This document shows positions 55,503 through 64,000 of a stretch of DNA of 64,000 nucleotides, piece by piece. Below the pieces are notes generated by a model. The model made no database searches and was not told the DNA's origin. It was given only the letters and a program-made list of their open reading frames with translations. Position numbers and translations under genes: made by a program. This stretch comes from Burkholderia sp. Bp9142 (lineage in GTDB: Bacteria; Pseudomonadota; Gammaproteobacteria; Burkholderiales; Burkholderiaceae). The DNA is taken from NCBI RefSeq assembly GCF_003853415.1, contig NZ_QTPP01000001.1:62001-126000 (forward strand). Direction: 5' to 3'. Each line of letters begins with the position of its first letter. Position 1 is the stretch's first letter.

Positions 55503-57365
55503 CTACAGCCCGAGCCGACGCTTCATGTCGGTTCGCTGCTGGTTCAATTCCGTCAATTCAGCCAATTCCTCGGGTGTGAAGGTGGATTGCCGCGCCAGCC
55601 GATCGAGCCGGTCGCAGCAAGCGTCATAGCGCATCTTGAGCACCGCCGCCTGCAGTTCTTCCCCGGCGATCCGTTCCTGTTCACGCTGCCGCTCGGGCAC
55701 CGTCTCGTCTTCCGGATTCTGTAACAGCAAGTCACGGACGTTTTCATCATAGTCCAGAATTTCGCGGAAGATTTCCTCGTAAGTCGCCCCGTTCGAGGAC
55801 GTCCGCAGGACGTCCGACAGCAGCCGGAACTCCGCGCCGTCGCCCAGCGCGCGCGCATGCTCGACGACTTCGGCGAACAGCTCGCCGATGCGCGGCAGCG
55901 CGCGCAGGGTCGCAAGCTGTTCGTCATCGAGCTGCGACGCGATCCGCGGATGCATCACGAGCGTACGCAACGCCCGCTTTTCGCTGTCCGTCACGCGCCG
56001 CCGCTCGCTGCGCGCGGGCGCCTGGCGCGCCGGCGCGGCGATGCGCGTGTCGACGTCCGACAGCCCCGCGACTTCCTCGAACGGGATATCGAGGCGGTCG
56101 GCGAACATGTGCATGATCTGCGCGCGCAACGCGTTCGCCGGCAGCGCCTGCAGCAGCGGCTTCGCGTCGAACAACGCCTTCGCGCGGCCTTCCGGCTGAT
56201 CGAGCGCCTTGCCGGCAATTGCTTCGTTCAACAGAAATTGCGACAGCGGCATCGCGCGTTCGACCTGCCCGGAGAACGCGTCCGCGCCGAATTCGCGTAC
56301 GTAGCTGTCCGGATCATGTTCGGACGGCAGGAAAAGGAATCGGATCGTCCGGTTGTCCGCCGCATGCGGCAGGCACGCCTCGAGCGCGCGGCGCGCCGCA
56401 CGCCGGCCGGCCGAGTCGCCGTCGAAGCTGAAAATGACCGTGTCGGTCTGGCGCAGCAGCTTCTGCACGTGGATCGGCGTGCATGCCGTGCCGAGCGTCG
56501 CGACCGCGTTCGGGAAGCCGAGCTGCGCGAGCGCGACGACGTCCATGTAGCCTTCGACGACCAGCACGTACTTGCGCTCGCGAATCGCGAGGCGCGCCTC
56601 GAACAGCCCGTACAGTTCGCTGCCCTTGTTGAACAGCGGCGTTTCGGGCGAATTCAGATACTTCGGCTCGCCGCTGCCGAGCACGCGGCCGCCGAACCCG
56701 ATCACCTGCCCCTTCACGTTGCGGATCGGGAACATGATCCGCTCGCGGAACCGGTCGTAGCGTCGCGCGACGCCTTGCGCGTCGGTTTTCTCGCTGACGA
56801 TCACGAGCCCCGATTCGACGAGCGAGTCGTCGCGGTAATCCGGGAACGCGGCTTCGAGGTTCTGCCAGCCATCCGGCGCATAGCCGAGGCCGAAGCGCGC
56901 GGCGATCTCGCCGGTCAGGCCCCGGTTCTTCAGGTACTGGATCGCGACGGTCGCACCGCGCAATTGCTTGCGATAGTAGTCGCACGCAGCCGACATCACG
57001 TCGGACAGCGCGGTCGCGACCGATTTCGACACGGGCGCCGGATAGTCGCCGCCGCCCCCGCCGCGCATCGACGGCTCGTGCGGCACGGTCAGCCCGACCG
57101 ACTGCGCCAGTTCCTGCACGGCTTCCGGGAACGTGAGCCCCGCGTGCTCCATCAGGAAGCCGATCGCCGTGCCGTGCGCGCCGCAGCCGAAGCAGTGATA
57201 GAACTGCTTGGTCGGGCTGACGGTAAACGACGGGCTCTTCTCGTTATGGAACGGGCACAACCCCATGAAGTTGGCGCCGCCCTTCTTGAGCTGCACGTAC
57301 CGGCCCACCACGTCGACGATATCGACGCGGTTCAGCAAATCCTGCAGGAACGAATGCGGAATCAC
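55503..57365 (-). CDS. dnaG: DNA primase
   Basis: A 620-residue enzyme that makes RNA primers for replication. The N-terminal CHC2 zinc finger is CPFHNEKSPSFTV...YHCFGCGAHGTAIGF (about residues 38-70). The RNA polymerase/Toprim domain has YVLVVEGYMDVVAL and FSFDGDSAGRRAA. A C-terminal helicase-binding domain starts around 430. Length is a little above the E. coli enzyme (581). It lies between yqeY and rpoD, the classical macromolecular-synthesis order. ATG 57365 gives the typical IPHSFLQDLLNRVDIVDVV N-terminus. Confidence 0.97.
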   Translation of the reverse strand: MIPHSFLQDLLNRVDIVDVVGRYVQLKKGGANFMGLCPFHNEKSPSFTVSPTKQFYHCFGCGAHGTAIGFLMEHAGLTFPEAVQELAQSVGLTVPHEPSMRGGGGGDYPAPVSKSVATALSDVMSAACDYYRKQLRGATVAIQYLKNRGLTGEIAARFGLGYAPDGWQNLEAAFPDYRDDSLVESGLVIVSEKTDAQGVARRYDRFRERIMFPIRNVKGQVIGFGGRVLGSGEPKYLNSPETPLFNKGSELYGLFEARLAIRERKYVLVVEGYMDVVALAQLGFPNAVATLGTACTPIHVQKLLRQTDTVIFSFDGDSAGRRAARRALEACLPHAADNRTIRFLFLPSEHDPDSYVREFGADAFSGQVERAMPLSQFLLNEAIAGKALDQPEGRAKALFDAKPLLQALPANALRAQIMHMFADRLDIPFEEVAGLSDVDTRIAAPARQAPARSERRRVTDSEKRALRTLVMHPRIASQLDDEQLATLRALPRIGELFAEVVEHARALGDGAEFRLLSDVLRTSSNGATYEEIFREILDYDENVRDLLLQNPEDETVPERQREQERIAGEELQAAVLKMRYDACCDRLDRLARQSTFTPEELAELTELNQQRTDMKRRLGL

Positions 57366-57437
57366 CGTGGGATCGAGCGAAAAAAAGACGATACGACGCC
57401 CCGGCGCACGCGCATGCGACGCGCCGGGAAGCGGGTT

Positions 57438-57884
57438 TTACTTCGACAGCGCGGCCTTGACCTGCGCGGAAACGGCGGTCATGTCGGCACGGCCCGCGAG
57501 CTTGCCCTTCAGCACGCCCATCACCTTGCCCATGTCCTGCGGGCCGGCCGCGCCCGTCGCCGCGACCGCGGCCTGGACTTCGGCGGCCACTTCGGCGTCC
57601 GACAGTTGCGTGGGCATGTAGGCGCCCAGCACGGTCAGCTCGGCCTGCTCCTTCGCGACGAGATCGTCGCGGCCGGCGGCCTGGAACTGGCTGATCGAGT
57701 CCTTGCGCTGCTTGATCATCTTGTCGATCACGGCGGTGATGCCCGCGTCGTCGAGGGTCACCCGATCGTCGATCTCGCGCTGCTTGATCGCGGCCAGCAG
57801 CAGGCGAATCGTCGCCAGACGCTCGCTTTCCTTCGCGCGCATCGCGGCCTTCATGTCTTCGCTGATCTGCTCTTTCAAACTCAT
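57438..57884 (-). CDS. GatB/YqeY domain-containing protein
   Basis: A 148-residue cytosolic protein. The sequence matches the YqeY family end to end: ISEDMKAAMRAKESERLATIRLLLAAIKQREID, DKMIKQRKDSISQFQAAGRDDLVAKEQAEL, LGAYMPTQLSDAEV and DMGKVMGVLKGKLAGRADM. The fold equals the tRNA-binding tail domain of GatB, so a link to tRNA-dependent amidation or tRNA binding is suspected but unproven. It sits between rpsU and dnaG, as in many beta-proteobacteria. A terminator separates it from rpsU, so its expression depends on read-through or a local promoter. Confidence 0.94.
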   Translation of the reverse strand: MSLKEQISEDMKAAMRAKESERLATIRLLLAAIKQREIDDRVTLDDAGITAVIDKMIKQRKDSISQFQAAGRDDLVAKEQAELTVLGAYMPTQLSDAEVAAEVQAAVAATGAAGPQDMGKVMGVLKGKLAGRADMTAVSAQVKAALSK

Positions 57885-57935
57885 CTTGCACCCGGGATGG
57901 AAACGTGACTTCGACGCCCGCGCACGGACGTCAAC

Positions 57936-57971
57936 ACAAAAACCCGCTTGGGACTATGTCTCAAGCGGGTT
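57936..57971 (-). terminator. Intrinsic terminator between rpsU and yqeY
   Basis: AACCCGCTTG...CAAGCGGGTT forms a 10-bp stem around an 11-nt loop, followed on the minus strand by a TTTTTGTGT tract. It lies 99 bp after the rpsU stop. Partial termination here would yield more S21 than primase and sigma factor, as known for this operon in E. coli. Confidence 0.85.
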
Positions 57972-58069
57972 GCTCGAATCCGGCATCGGCGACTCGCGGC
58001 CCCAGATCGAGGCCGATCGTGCGGAGTTCGCCGGTGCGCCGCTCAGTGAACCGCGCGGCGCTCAATCGT

Positions 58070-58282
58070 TCAGTACAGCTTCTTCGGCAGCGTCTGGCTG
58101 CGAATCCGCTTGTAATGACGCTTCACTGCAGCAGCCTTCTTGCGCTTGCGCTCGGCGGTCGGCTTCTCGTAAAACTCCCGCGCACGAAGCTCGGTCAGCA
58201 GACCGTTCTTCTCGATCGTGCGCTTGAAGCGACGCATGGCGACTTCGAACGGCTCGTTTTCTTTAACGCGAATGATCGTCAT
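58070..58282 (-). CDS. rpsU: 30S ribosomal protein S21
   Basis: A 70-residue basic protein of the small subunit, involved in initiation. The sequence [21 protein letters not shown] and the C-terminal Lys/Arg-rich segment ([27 protein letters not shown]) are typical. It heads the rpsU-yqeY-dnaG-rpoD cluster and has its own extended -10 promoter and a terminator behind it. Confidence 0.97.
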
Positions 58283-58320
58283 GATCCGACACGAATAAAG
58301 GTTTGCAGGGAAGATTTACG

Positions 58321-58329
58321 AGTATAGCA
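58321..58329 (-). promoter_or_regulatory. Extended -10 promoter of rpsU
   Basis: On the minus strand TGC precedes TATACT, 38 bp upstream of the rpsU ATG. A -35 box is weak, which is usual with TGn extended -10 promoters. The position gives a short leader of about 30 nt. Confidence 0.6.
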
Positions 58330-58387
58330 GAGCGTCGTACAAAGACCTAAGGGCCGGGTCCCTTCAACGCGGGCCCGCATGGCCGTG

Positions 58388-59608
58388 TCAGGCGCCGCGC
58401 GCGAACTCCGCCGCCGCCTGCCCGGCCGCCGTGCCTGACGCCCACGCCCACTGGAAGTTGTAGCCGCCGAGCCAGCCCGTCACGTCCACCGCCTCGCCGA
58501 TGAAGAACAACCCCGGCACCCGCGCACTCATCATCGTCGCCGACGACAGTTCGCGCGTATCGACACCGCCCTTCGTCACCTCGGCCTTCTTGTAGCCCTC
58601 GGTGCCGTTCGGCGTCAGCGTCCAGCCGGACAGCGCGTCGCCGATCTGGCGCAGCGTCCTGTCGGGCAGGTCCGCAAGCCGCGCGTCGGCCGCGACGCGA
58701 TGCGTGTCGAGCCAGACGTGCGCGAGGCGCGACGGCACCCAGTCCGCGAGCAGCGAGCCGATCTGGCGCTTCGACGTGTGCTTCGCGTCGAGCAGGTCGG
58801 CCACCGCATCGCGCTGAGGCAGCAGGTCGATGCGGATCGGGTCGCCGGACTGCCAGTAACTGGAGATCTGCAGGATGCCGGGGCCGGACAGGCCGCGATG
58901 GGTCAGCAGCAGGTCCTCGACGAATTCGCCGCCGCGCTTCTTGTCGCCGGTCGACACGCGCACTTCGAGCGACACGCCGGACAGCGCCGCGAACGGCGCC
59001 CAGTCCTGTTGCGCGAACGTGAGCGGCACGAGCGCGGGCCGCGTATCGACGAGCTTGTGACCGAACTGCTTCGCGAGCCGGTAGCCGAAGTCGGTCGCGC
59101 CGATCTTCGGGATCGACAGGCCGCCCGTCGCGACAATCAAGGCGCGCGCGCGGATCGGCCCCGCCTGCTGCGTGTCGAGCGTGAAGCCGTCGGCCGGCGC
59201 GTGGCGCACGGCGTCGACGGCCACCGGCCGGCGCCAGGCGATGCCGCCCGCGTCGCATTCGTGCTTCAGCGCGTCGATGATCGCGTCGCTGCCGTGATCG
59301 CAGAAGAGCTGCCCCTTGTGCTTTTCGTGCCAGGTGACGTGATGACGCTTGAGCAGGACGAGGAAGTCGCGCGGCGTGTAGCGCGCAAGCGCCGAGCGGG
59401 CGAAATGCGGGTTCGACGACAGGTAGTTGTCGGGGCCCGCGTGGAGATTCGTGAAGTTGCAGCGGCCGCCGCCCGAGATGCGGATTTTCTCGGCGAGCCG
59501 CGGCGCGTGGTCGATCAGCACCACGCGGCGACCGAGTTGCCCGGCGACCGCGGCGCTCATCATCCCGGCGGCGCCCGCGCCGATCACGGCGATGTCATAA
59601 GTTTCCAT
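58388..59608 (-). CDS. NAD(P)/FAD-dependent oxidoreductase, HI0933/YhiN family
   Basis: A 406-residue flavoprotein. The FAD-binding motif is IAVIGAGAAGMMSAAVAGQLG, followed by the family signature KIRISGGGRCNFTN and the ATGGLSIPKIGATDFGY segment. The C-terminal FAD contact is VPGLFFIGEAVDVTGWLGGYNFQWAWASG. YhiN-like proteins are widespread and their substrate remains unknown. The gene is divergent from tsaD and lies upstream of rpsU in the same direction; rpsU has its own promoter in the gap. Confidence 0.93.
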   Translation of the reverse strand: METYDIAVIGAGAAGMMSAAVAGQLGRRVVLIDHAPRLAEKIRISGGGRCNFTNLHAGPDNYLSSNPHFARSALARYTPRDFLVLLKRHHVTWHEKHKGQLFCDHGSDAIIDALKHECDAGGIAWRRPVAVDAVRHAPADGFTLDTQQAGPIRARALIVATGGLSIPKIGATDFGYRLAKQFGHKLVDTRPALVPLTFAQQDWAPFAALSGVSLEVRVSTGDKKRGGEFVEDLLLTHRGLSGPGILQISSYWQSGDPIRIDLLPQRDAVADLLDAKHTSKRQIGSLLADWVPSRLAHVWLDTHRVAADARLADLPDRTLRQIGDALSGWTLTPNGTEGYKKAEVTKGGVDTRELSSATMMSARVPGLFFIGEAVDVTGWLGGYNFQWAWASGTAAGQAAAEFARGA

Positions 59609-59671
59609 GGCGCGGATTGTACCTGCCCGGCCTCGGGCCCGGGCCGCCCGCGGCGGCGACCGGCCCCCGCC

Positions 59672-59680
59672 TGCTATAAT
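59672..59680 (+). promoter_or_regulatory. Extended -10 promoter of tsaD
   Basis: TGC directly precedes TATAAT (59675-59680), 59 bp upstream of the tsaD ATG. A matching -35 is not evident. The element lies in the divergent region shared with the YhiN-like gene. Confidence 0.55.
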
Positions 59681-59739
59681 TTCCGGTTACGTTGACCTTC
59701 CTGCGGCGCGCTCGATACAGCGCGCCCCACCCCTTACCC

Positions 59740-60780
59740 ATGCTCGTTCTCGGCATCGAAAGCTCCTGCGACGAAACCGGCCTCGCGCTCTACGACACGC
59801 AGCGCGGCCTGCTCGCGCACGCGCTCCATTCGCAGATCGCGATGCACCGCGAATACGGCGGCGTCGTGCCCGAGCTCGCGTCGCGCGACCACATCCGCCG
59901 CGCGCTGCCGCTGCTCGAGGAAGTGATGGCGCAAAGCGGCACGCACCGCGACGACATCGACGCGATCGCGTTCACGCAAGGTCCCGGCCTCGCCGGCGCG
60001 CTGCTGGTCGGCGCGAGCATCGCGAATGCGCTGGCGCTGGCGTGGAACAAGCCGACCGTCGGCATCCATCACCTCGAAGGCCACCTGCTGTCGCCGCTGC
60101 TCGTCGACGCGCCGCCGCCGTTCCCGTTCATCGCGCTGCTGGTGTCGGGCGGCCATACGCAACTGATGCGTGTGACCGACGTGGGCGTATACGAGACGCT
60201 CGGCGAGACGCTCGACGACGCGGCCGGCGAAGCGTTCGACAAGACGGCGAAGCTGATCGGCCTCGGCTATCCAGGCGGTCCGGAAGTGTCGAAGCTCGCG
60301 GAAACGGGCACGCCGGGCGCGGTCGTGCTGCCGCGCCCGATGCTGCATTCGGGCGATCTCGACTTCAGCTTCAGCGGCCTGAAAACTGCGGTGCTCACGC
60401 AGATGAAGAAATTCGAGGCGGCGAAGCTGGAAGGCGAAGCGCTCGAGCGCGCGAAGGCCGATCTCGCGCGCGGCTTCGTCGACGCGGCCGTCGACGTGCT
60501 CGTCGCGAAGTCGCTCGCCGCGCTCAAGAAGACGAAGCTCAAGCGCCTCGTGGTCGCGGGCGGCGTCGGCGCGAACCGCCAGTTGCGCGCGGCGCTGTCG
60601 GCTGCCGCGGCCCAGCGCGGCTTCGACGTGCACTATCCCGATCTCGCGCTCTGCACCGACAACGGCGCAATGATCGCGCTCGCCGGCGCATTGCGGCTCG
60701 GCCGCTGGCCCGAGCAGGCGAATGCGGATTACGCGTTCACGGTGAAACCGCGCTGGGATCTCGCGTCGCTCGCACGCTGA
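59740..60780 (+). CDS. tsaD: tRNA N6-threonylcarbamoyladenosine transferase subunit TsaD
   Basis: A 346-residue ASKHA-fold protein that, with TsaB and TsaE, moves the threonylcarbamoyl group from TC-AMP to A37 of ANN-decoding tRNAs. The metal ligands are His111 and His115 in HHLEGH. ATP and phosphate motifs are [47 protein letters not shown] and [15 protein letters not shown] 59740 ([13 protein letters not shown]) is the family start; an open frame of 16 codons upstream is not part of it. Adjacent to rpsU and dnaG in many proteobacteria. Confidence 0.97.
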   Translation: MLVLGIESSCDETGLALYDTQRGLLAHALHSQIAMHREYGGVVPELASRDHIRRALPLLEEVMAQSGTHRDDIDAIAFTQGPGLAGALLVGASIANALALAWNKPTVGIHHLEGHLLSPLLVDAPPPFPFIALLVSGGHTQLMRVTDVGVYETLGETLDDAAGEAFDKTAKLIGLGYPGGPEVSKLAETGTPGAVVLPRPMLHSGDLDFSFSGLKTAVLTQMKKFEAAKLEGEALERAKADLARGFVDAAVDVLVAKSLAALKKTKLKRLVVAGGVGANRQLRAALSAAAAQRGFDVHYPDLALCTDNGAMIALAGALRLGRWPEQANADYAFTVKPRWDLASLAR

Positions 60781-60824
60781 GCCGCGCGCCGCGCCGGAAC
60801 GCGCATCGGCAGACACCGGAAAAC

Positions 60825-60854
60825 AACAAGGCCGCTCGATCGAGCGGCCTTGTT
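60825..60854. terminator. Bidirectional terminator between tsaD and folE2
   Basis: AACAAGGCCGCTCGA and its exact complement form a 30-bp palindrome, giving a 13-bp stem with GATC loop. T-rich sequence follows on both strands. It lies 44 bp past the tsaD stop and 35 bp past the folE2 stop. Confidence 0.85.
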
Positions 60855-60889
60855 TCGTTGCAGCGGCAAAACGACGCGGCGACGCGGCG

Positions 60890-61699
60890 TTACGCAGCGT
60901 GTCGCTTGTCGCGCTCGATCAGTGCATACGCGCTGTGATTGTGGATCGACTCGAAGTTCTCGGCTTCGAGCACGTAGGCCACCACGCGCTCGTCCGCATC
61001 GAGACGCTGCGCGACGTCGCGCACCAGATCCTCGACGAACTTCGGGTTTTCGTACGCGCGCTCCGTGACGAACTTCTCGTCCGGACGCTTCAGCAAGCCC
61101 CACAGCTCGCACGATGCCTCTTCTTCCGCGATGCGGATCAGCGCCTCGACCGGCAGGTCGGCCGCGAGCTCGGCGTCGATCGTCACGTGCGAGCGCTGGT
61201 TGTGCGCGCCGTACTGCGAGATCTTCTTCGAGCACGGGCACAGGCTCGTCACCGGCACGAGCACCTTCAGGAACAGGCGCGCCTCGCCGTTGCGGCTTTC
61301 GCCGGCGAGCGTCACTTCATAGTCGAGCAGGCTCTGCACGCCCGACACCGGCGCCGTCTTGTTCACGAAGTACGGGAACGTGACCTCGATGCGGCCGGCC
61401 TCGGCTTCCAGCTTCTCGAGCATCGACGCGAGCATCGCGCGGAAGCGCTCGACCGTCAGCGGCGCACGATTCTCCTCGAGCAGCGCGACGAAGCGCGACA
61501 TGTGCGTGCCCTTCTGATCGGCGGGCAGGCGCACGTCGAGGTTCCAGACGCCGACGGTCGGCTGCACGTCGCCGCTTTCGGTACGCACCGTCAACGGATG
61601 CCGGACCGCCTTCACGCCCACGCGCTGAATCGGAATCTGGCGGGTATCCACCGTGCTCTGCACGTCGGGCATCACGAAGGCGGGATTCATCTGGTTCAT
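60890..61699 (-). CDS. folE2: GTP cyclohydrolase FolE2 (type IB)
   Basis: A 269-residue enzyme converting GTP to 7,8-dihydroneopterin triphosphate, the entry to folate (or queuosine) synthesis. Family marks are [45 protein letters not shown], the metal-ligand region [25 protein letters not shown] and the C-terminal [15 protein letters not shown]. Type IB enzymes use various metals and often replace zinc-dependent FolE when zinc is scarce; no Zur site was recognised here. ATG 61699 follows AAGGATTGAACAAG with AAGGA as ribosome-binding site. Confidence 0.96.
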   Translation of the reverse strand: MNQMNPAFVMPDVQSTVDTRQIPIQRVGVKAVRHPLTVRTESGDVQPTVGVWNLDVRLPADQKGTHMSRFVALLEENRAPLTVERFRAMLASMLEKLEAEAGRIEVTFPYFVNKTAPVSGVQSLLDYEVTLAGESRNGEARLFLKVLVPVTSLCPCSKKISQYGAHNQRSHVTIDAELAADLPVEALIRIAEEEASCELWGLLKRPDEKFVTERAYENPKFVEDLVRDVAQRLDADERVVAYVLEAENFESIHNHSAYALIERDKRHAA

Positions 61700-61767
61700 C
61701 TTGTTCAATCCTTGTAAGCCGCGCGTTCGACGACGCGCACGCCGCGTCACGCGGCAGCCGGAAAAGC

Positions 61768-61791
61768 AACATGGGCCCGCAGGCCCATGTT
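61768..61791 (-). terminator. Probable terminator of dxs
   Basis: AACATGGGCC-CGCA-GGCCCATGTT forms a perfect 10-bp stem, 62 bp after the dxs stop. On the minus strand it is followed by GCTTTTCC, a weak T tract, and it precedes folE2, isolating that gene from dxs read-through. Confidence 0.6.
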
Positions 61792-61853
61792 TTCCGCATC
61801 AATGTAGACCGGTTGCGCCAGTCGCACCGACGCCGCGCGCAGGCGGCGCCAGC

Positions 61854-63758
61854 TTATGCGACGCGCTTCGCCTGGCCGGCGACATCGGCCGCCGCGCTCA
61901 GGAAGCGTTCACGAATCGATTTCGCGATGCCCGCGCCGTCGAGGCCGCATTGCGACAGCAGCTTCGCGGGATCACCGTGATCGATGAACTGGTCAGGGAG
62001 ACCCAATTGTATTACGGGTCGGATAACCCCACTCTCCATCAGGGCTTCGACGCACGCCGAACCCGCACCGCCCATCATGCAGCCTTCCTCGACCGTGACG
62101 AGGTAGTCGTGCGTCTCGGCGAGCTCACGCACGAGCGCCGCATCGACCGGCTTCACGAAGCGCATGTTCGCGACCGTGGCGTCGAGTTCCTCCGCCGCCA
62201 CGAGCGACGGCGCGACCATCGTGCCGAACGCGAGGATCGCGACGCGCTTGCCTTCCGGCTGCGACGTACGGCGGCGCACTTCGCCCTTGCCAAGCGGGAT
62301 CTCGGTGAATTCCTTCACCGTCGCCACGCCCGTGCCCGCGCCGCGCGGGTAACGCACCGCGGTCGGGTTCGGCTGCTGAAGCGCCGTGTGCAGCATCTGG
62401 CGGCACTCGTTCTCGTCGGACGCGGCCATGATCGTCATGTTCGGGATGCAGCGCATGAACGCGAGATCGTACGCGCCCGCGTGCGTCGCGCCGTCGGCGC
62501 CGACGAGGCCCGCGCGGTCGATCGCGAACACGACCGGCAGGTTCTGCAGCGCGACGTCGTGGATCAGCTGGTCGTATGCACGCTGCAGGAACGTCGAATA
62601 GATCGCGACGACGGGCTTCAGCCCTTCGGTCGCAAGGCCGCCCGCGAACGTCACCGCGTGCTGCTCGGCGATGCCGACATCGTAGTAGCGATCCTTGAAG
62701 CGCTTCTCGAACTCGACCATGCCCGAGCCTTCGCGCATCGCGGGCGTGATGCCGACGACGCGCGTATCGCGCTCGGCTTCATCGCACAGCCATTCGCCGA
62801 ACACCTGCGTGTACGTCTTCTTCGCGGGCGTGGCCGACGGCTTGATGCCTTCTGCCGGGTTGAACTTGCCGGGGCCGTGATAGAGCACGGGATCGGCTTC
62901 GGCGAGCTTGTAGCCCTGGCCTTTCTTCGTCACCACGTGCAGGAATTGCGGACCGCGCAGTTCGCGGATGTTCTGCAGCGTCGGGATCAGCGAATCGAGA
63001 TCGTGACCGTCGATCGGGCCGATGTAGTTGAAGCCGAACTCCTCGAACAGCGTGGCCGGCACGACCATGCCCTTCGCGTGCTCCTCGAGCTTGCGCGCGA
63101 GTTCGAGCACCGGCGGCGCCACGCTCAGCACACGCTCGACGCCCGCACGCGCGGCCGCATAGAAGCGGCCCGACATCAGGCGGGCGAGATGGCGGTTCAG
63201 CGCGCCGACCGGCGGCGAAATCGACATGTCGTTGTCGTTGAGGATCACGAGCAGCTTCGCATCCTCCGACACGCCTGCATTGTTCATCGCCTCGAACGCC
63301 ATGCCGGCCGTCATCGCGCCGTCGCCGATCACCGCGATCGAGAAGCGGTCGTCGCCGTTCAGCTGGCTGCCGATCGCCATGCCGAGCGCCGCCGAGATCG
63401 ACGTGCTCGAGTGCGCGGTGCCGAACGTGTCGTATTGGGACTCGCTGCGGCGCGGGAAACCCGAGATGCCGTCGTACTGGCGCAGCGAATGCATCTGGTC
63501 GCGGCGGCCCGTCAGGATCTTGTGCGGGTAGGTCTGGTGACCCACGTCCCAGACGATCCGGTCGTTCGGCGTGTTGAACACGTAGTGCAACGCGATCGTC
63601 AGCTCGACCGTCCCGAGGTTGGACGACAGATGGCCGCCCGTCTTCGACACGCTGTCGAGCACGAACGCGCGCAGTTCATCCGCGAGCGGGTGGAGTTGGC
63701 GACGATCGAGGCGGCGCAGATCCGCCGGGTCGTCGATGGTTTTCAGCAAGTCGTACAT
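61854..63758 (-). CDS. dxs: 1-deoxy-D-xylulose-5-phosphate synthase
   Basis: A 634-residue thiamine-diphosphate enzyme. It condenses pyruvate and glyceraldehyde 3-phosphate in the first step of the MEP isoprenoid pathway. The TPP/Mg motif is [18 protein letters not shown]...NDNDMSIS. Substrate-site features are [25 protein letters not shown] and [21 protein letters not shown], and the transketolase-like Glu is in [21 protein letters not shown] 63758 ([11 protein letters not shown]) is preferred to the longer frame. It follows ispA in the same direction with an 80-bp gap, a common isoprenoid gene pair. Confidence 0.98.
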   Translation of the reverse strand: MYDLLKTIDDPADLRRLDRRQLHPLADELRAFVLDSVSKTGGHLSSNLGTVELTIALHYVFNTPNDRIVWDVGHQTYPHKILTGRRDQMHSLRQYDGISGFPRRSESQYDTFGTAHSSTSISAALGMAIGSQLNGDDRFSIAVIGDGAMTAGMAFEAMNNAGVSEDAKLLVILNDNDMSISPPVGALNRHLARLMSGRFYAAARAGVERVLSVAPPVLELARKLEEHAKGMVVPATLFEEFGFNYIGPIDGHDLDSLIPTLQNIRELRGPQFLHVVTKKGQGYKLAEADPVLYHGPGKFNPAEGIKPSATPAKKTYTQVFGEWLCDEAERDTRVVGITPAMREGSGMVEFEKRFKDRYYDVGIAEQHAVTFAGGLATEGLKPVVAIYSTFLQRAYDQLIHDVALQNLPVVFAIDRAGLVGADGATHAGAYDLAFMRCIPNMTIMAASDENECRQMLHTALQQPNPTAVRYPRGAGTGVATVKEFTEIPLGKGEVRRRTSQPEGKRVAILAFGTMVAPSLVAAEELDATVANMRFVKPVDAALVRELAETHDYLVTVEEGCMMGGAGSACVEALMESGVIRPVIQLGLPDQFIDHGDPAKLLSQCGLDGAGIAKSIRERFLSAAADVAGQAKRVA

Positions 63759-63838
63759 CGTCGTTCCATTGTAGGAAATCAAACGCGCCCGCATTCTATT
63801 GCACGCACCGTAGCGTGTGCGCAGCGGCGGGCTTCGCG

Positions 63839-64000
63839 TCAGCTGACCCGGTTCACCACCAGGTCGGCAAGTTCGGCGAGACGCTGTGCGCGTGCGCCGA
63901 ACGGTTTCAGCGCATCATGCGCTTCGGCGCGCAACTGCGCCGCGAGCTCGCGCGATGCATCGAGGCCGAGGATCGATACGTAGGTCGGCTTGTCGTTCGC
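63839..64000 (-). CDS. ispA: Polyprenyl synthetase / farnesyl diphosphate synthase, C-terminal part only
   Basis: Only the last 53 codons lie in the window. They match the IspA C-terminus: [35 protein letters not shown] (ending in [18 protein letters not shown]). The [13 protein letters not shown] segment and the helical tail [11 protein letters not shown] are diagnostic. IspA makes farnesyl diphosphate from the C5 units produced downstream of Dxs, so its place just upstream of dxs fits. The catalytic aspartate-rich motifs are outside the window. Confidence 0.85.
   Translation of the reverse strand, partial: ANDKPTYVSILGLDASRELAAQLRAEAHDALKPFGARAQRLAELADLVVNRVS

Overview
The window is a high-GC, densely coded piece of a beta-proteobacterial genome. 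The gene content points to Burkholderia, most likely the Burkholderia cepacia complex. The clearest sign is a lipase/foldase pair whose mature lipase matches the well-known B. cepacia lipase almost residue for residue. The combination of mdh, prpD-acnA, paired sedolisins, DUF4148 and an rpsU-yqeY-dnaG-rpoD block also fits. From memory of gene order (inference, not searched), this resembles the second chromosome of B. cenocepacia-like strains.

Layout. 1-8 kb: a GntR regulator divergent from malate dehydrogenase, then a CitE-like lyase, a small periplasmic MliC-like protein, prpD and acnA (TCA and methylcitrate functions). 8-9.3 kb: a translationally coupled arsR/SRPBCC/DUF1801 operon. 10-18 kb: a secreted sedolisin, then a polyamine-type ABC importer facing a MocR regulator. 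18-23 kb: lipase with its steric foldase, then an OprC-like copper receptor with a DUF2946 protein. 23-30 kb: cytochrome b561, a Pr6Pr membrane protein, a degenerate LytM lipoprotein, two small proteins, gnd, a DUF938 methyltransferase and a sirtuin. 29.7-31.1 kb is gene-poor with strong hairpins. 31-43 kb: a large MscS channel, a TetR-controlled EmrA/EmrB/NodT-type tripartite pump, a second sedolisin and a phospholipase D-family lipoprotein.

43-52.7 kb looks like an accessory island. Codon use is visibly less GC-rich. It holds one 2199-residue protein (transglutaminase-like fold, DUF4011, SF1 helicase, Vsr-like nuclease, DUF3320), the arrangement described for Hhe-type antiphage proteins. 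Downstream of it is an unusual DUF4236 membrane protein carrying lysozyme-inhibitor-like modules. The island abuts a CAU-anticodon tRNA gene; a near-perfect 34-bp palindrome lies between them. Broken small reading frames sit on both sides of the large gene.

52.7-64 kb is conserved core: the CAU tRNA, rpoD, dnaG, yqeY, rpsU, a YhiN-like flavoprotein, tsaD, folE2, dxs and the 3' end of ispA. Three of these genes (rpsU, rpoD, tsaD) are preceded by the same extended -10 promoter (TGC followed by TATAAT or TATACT).
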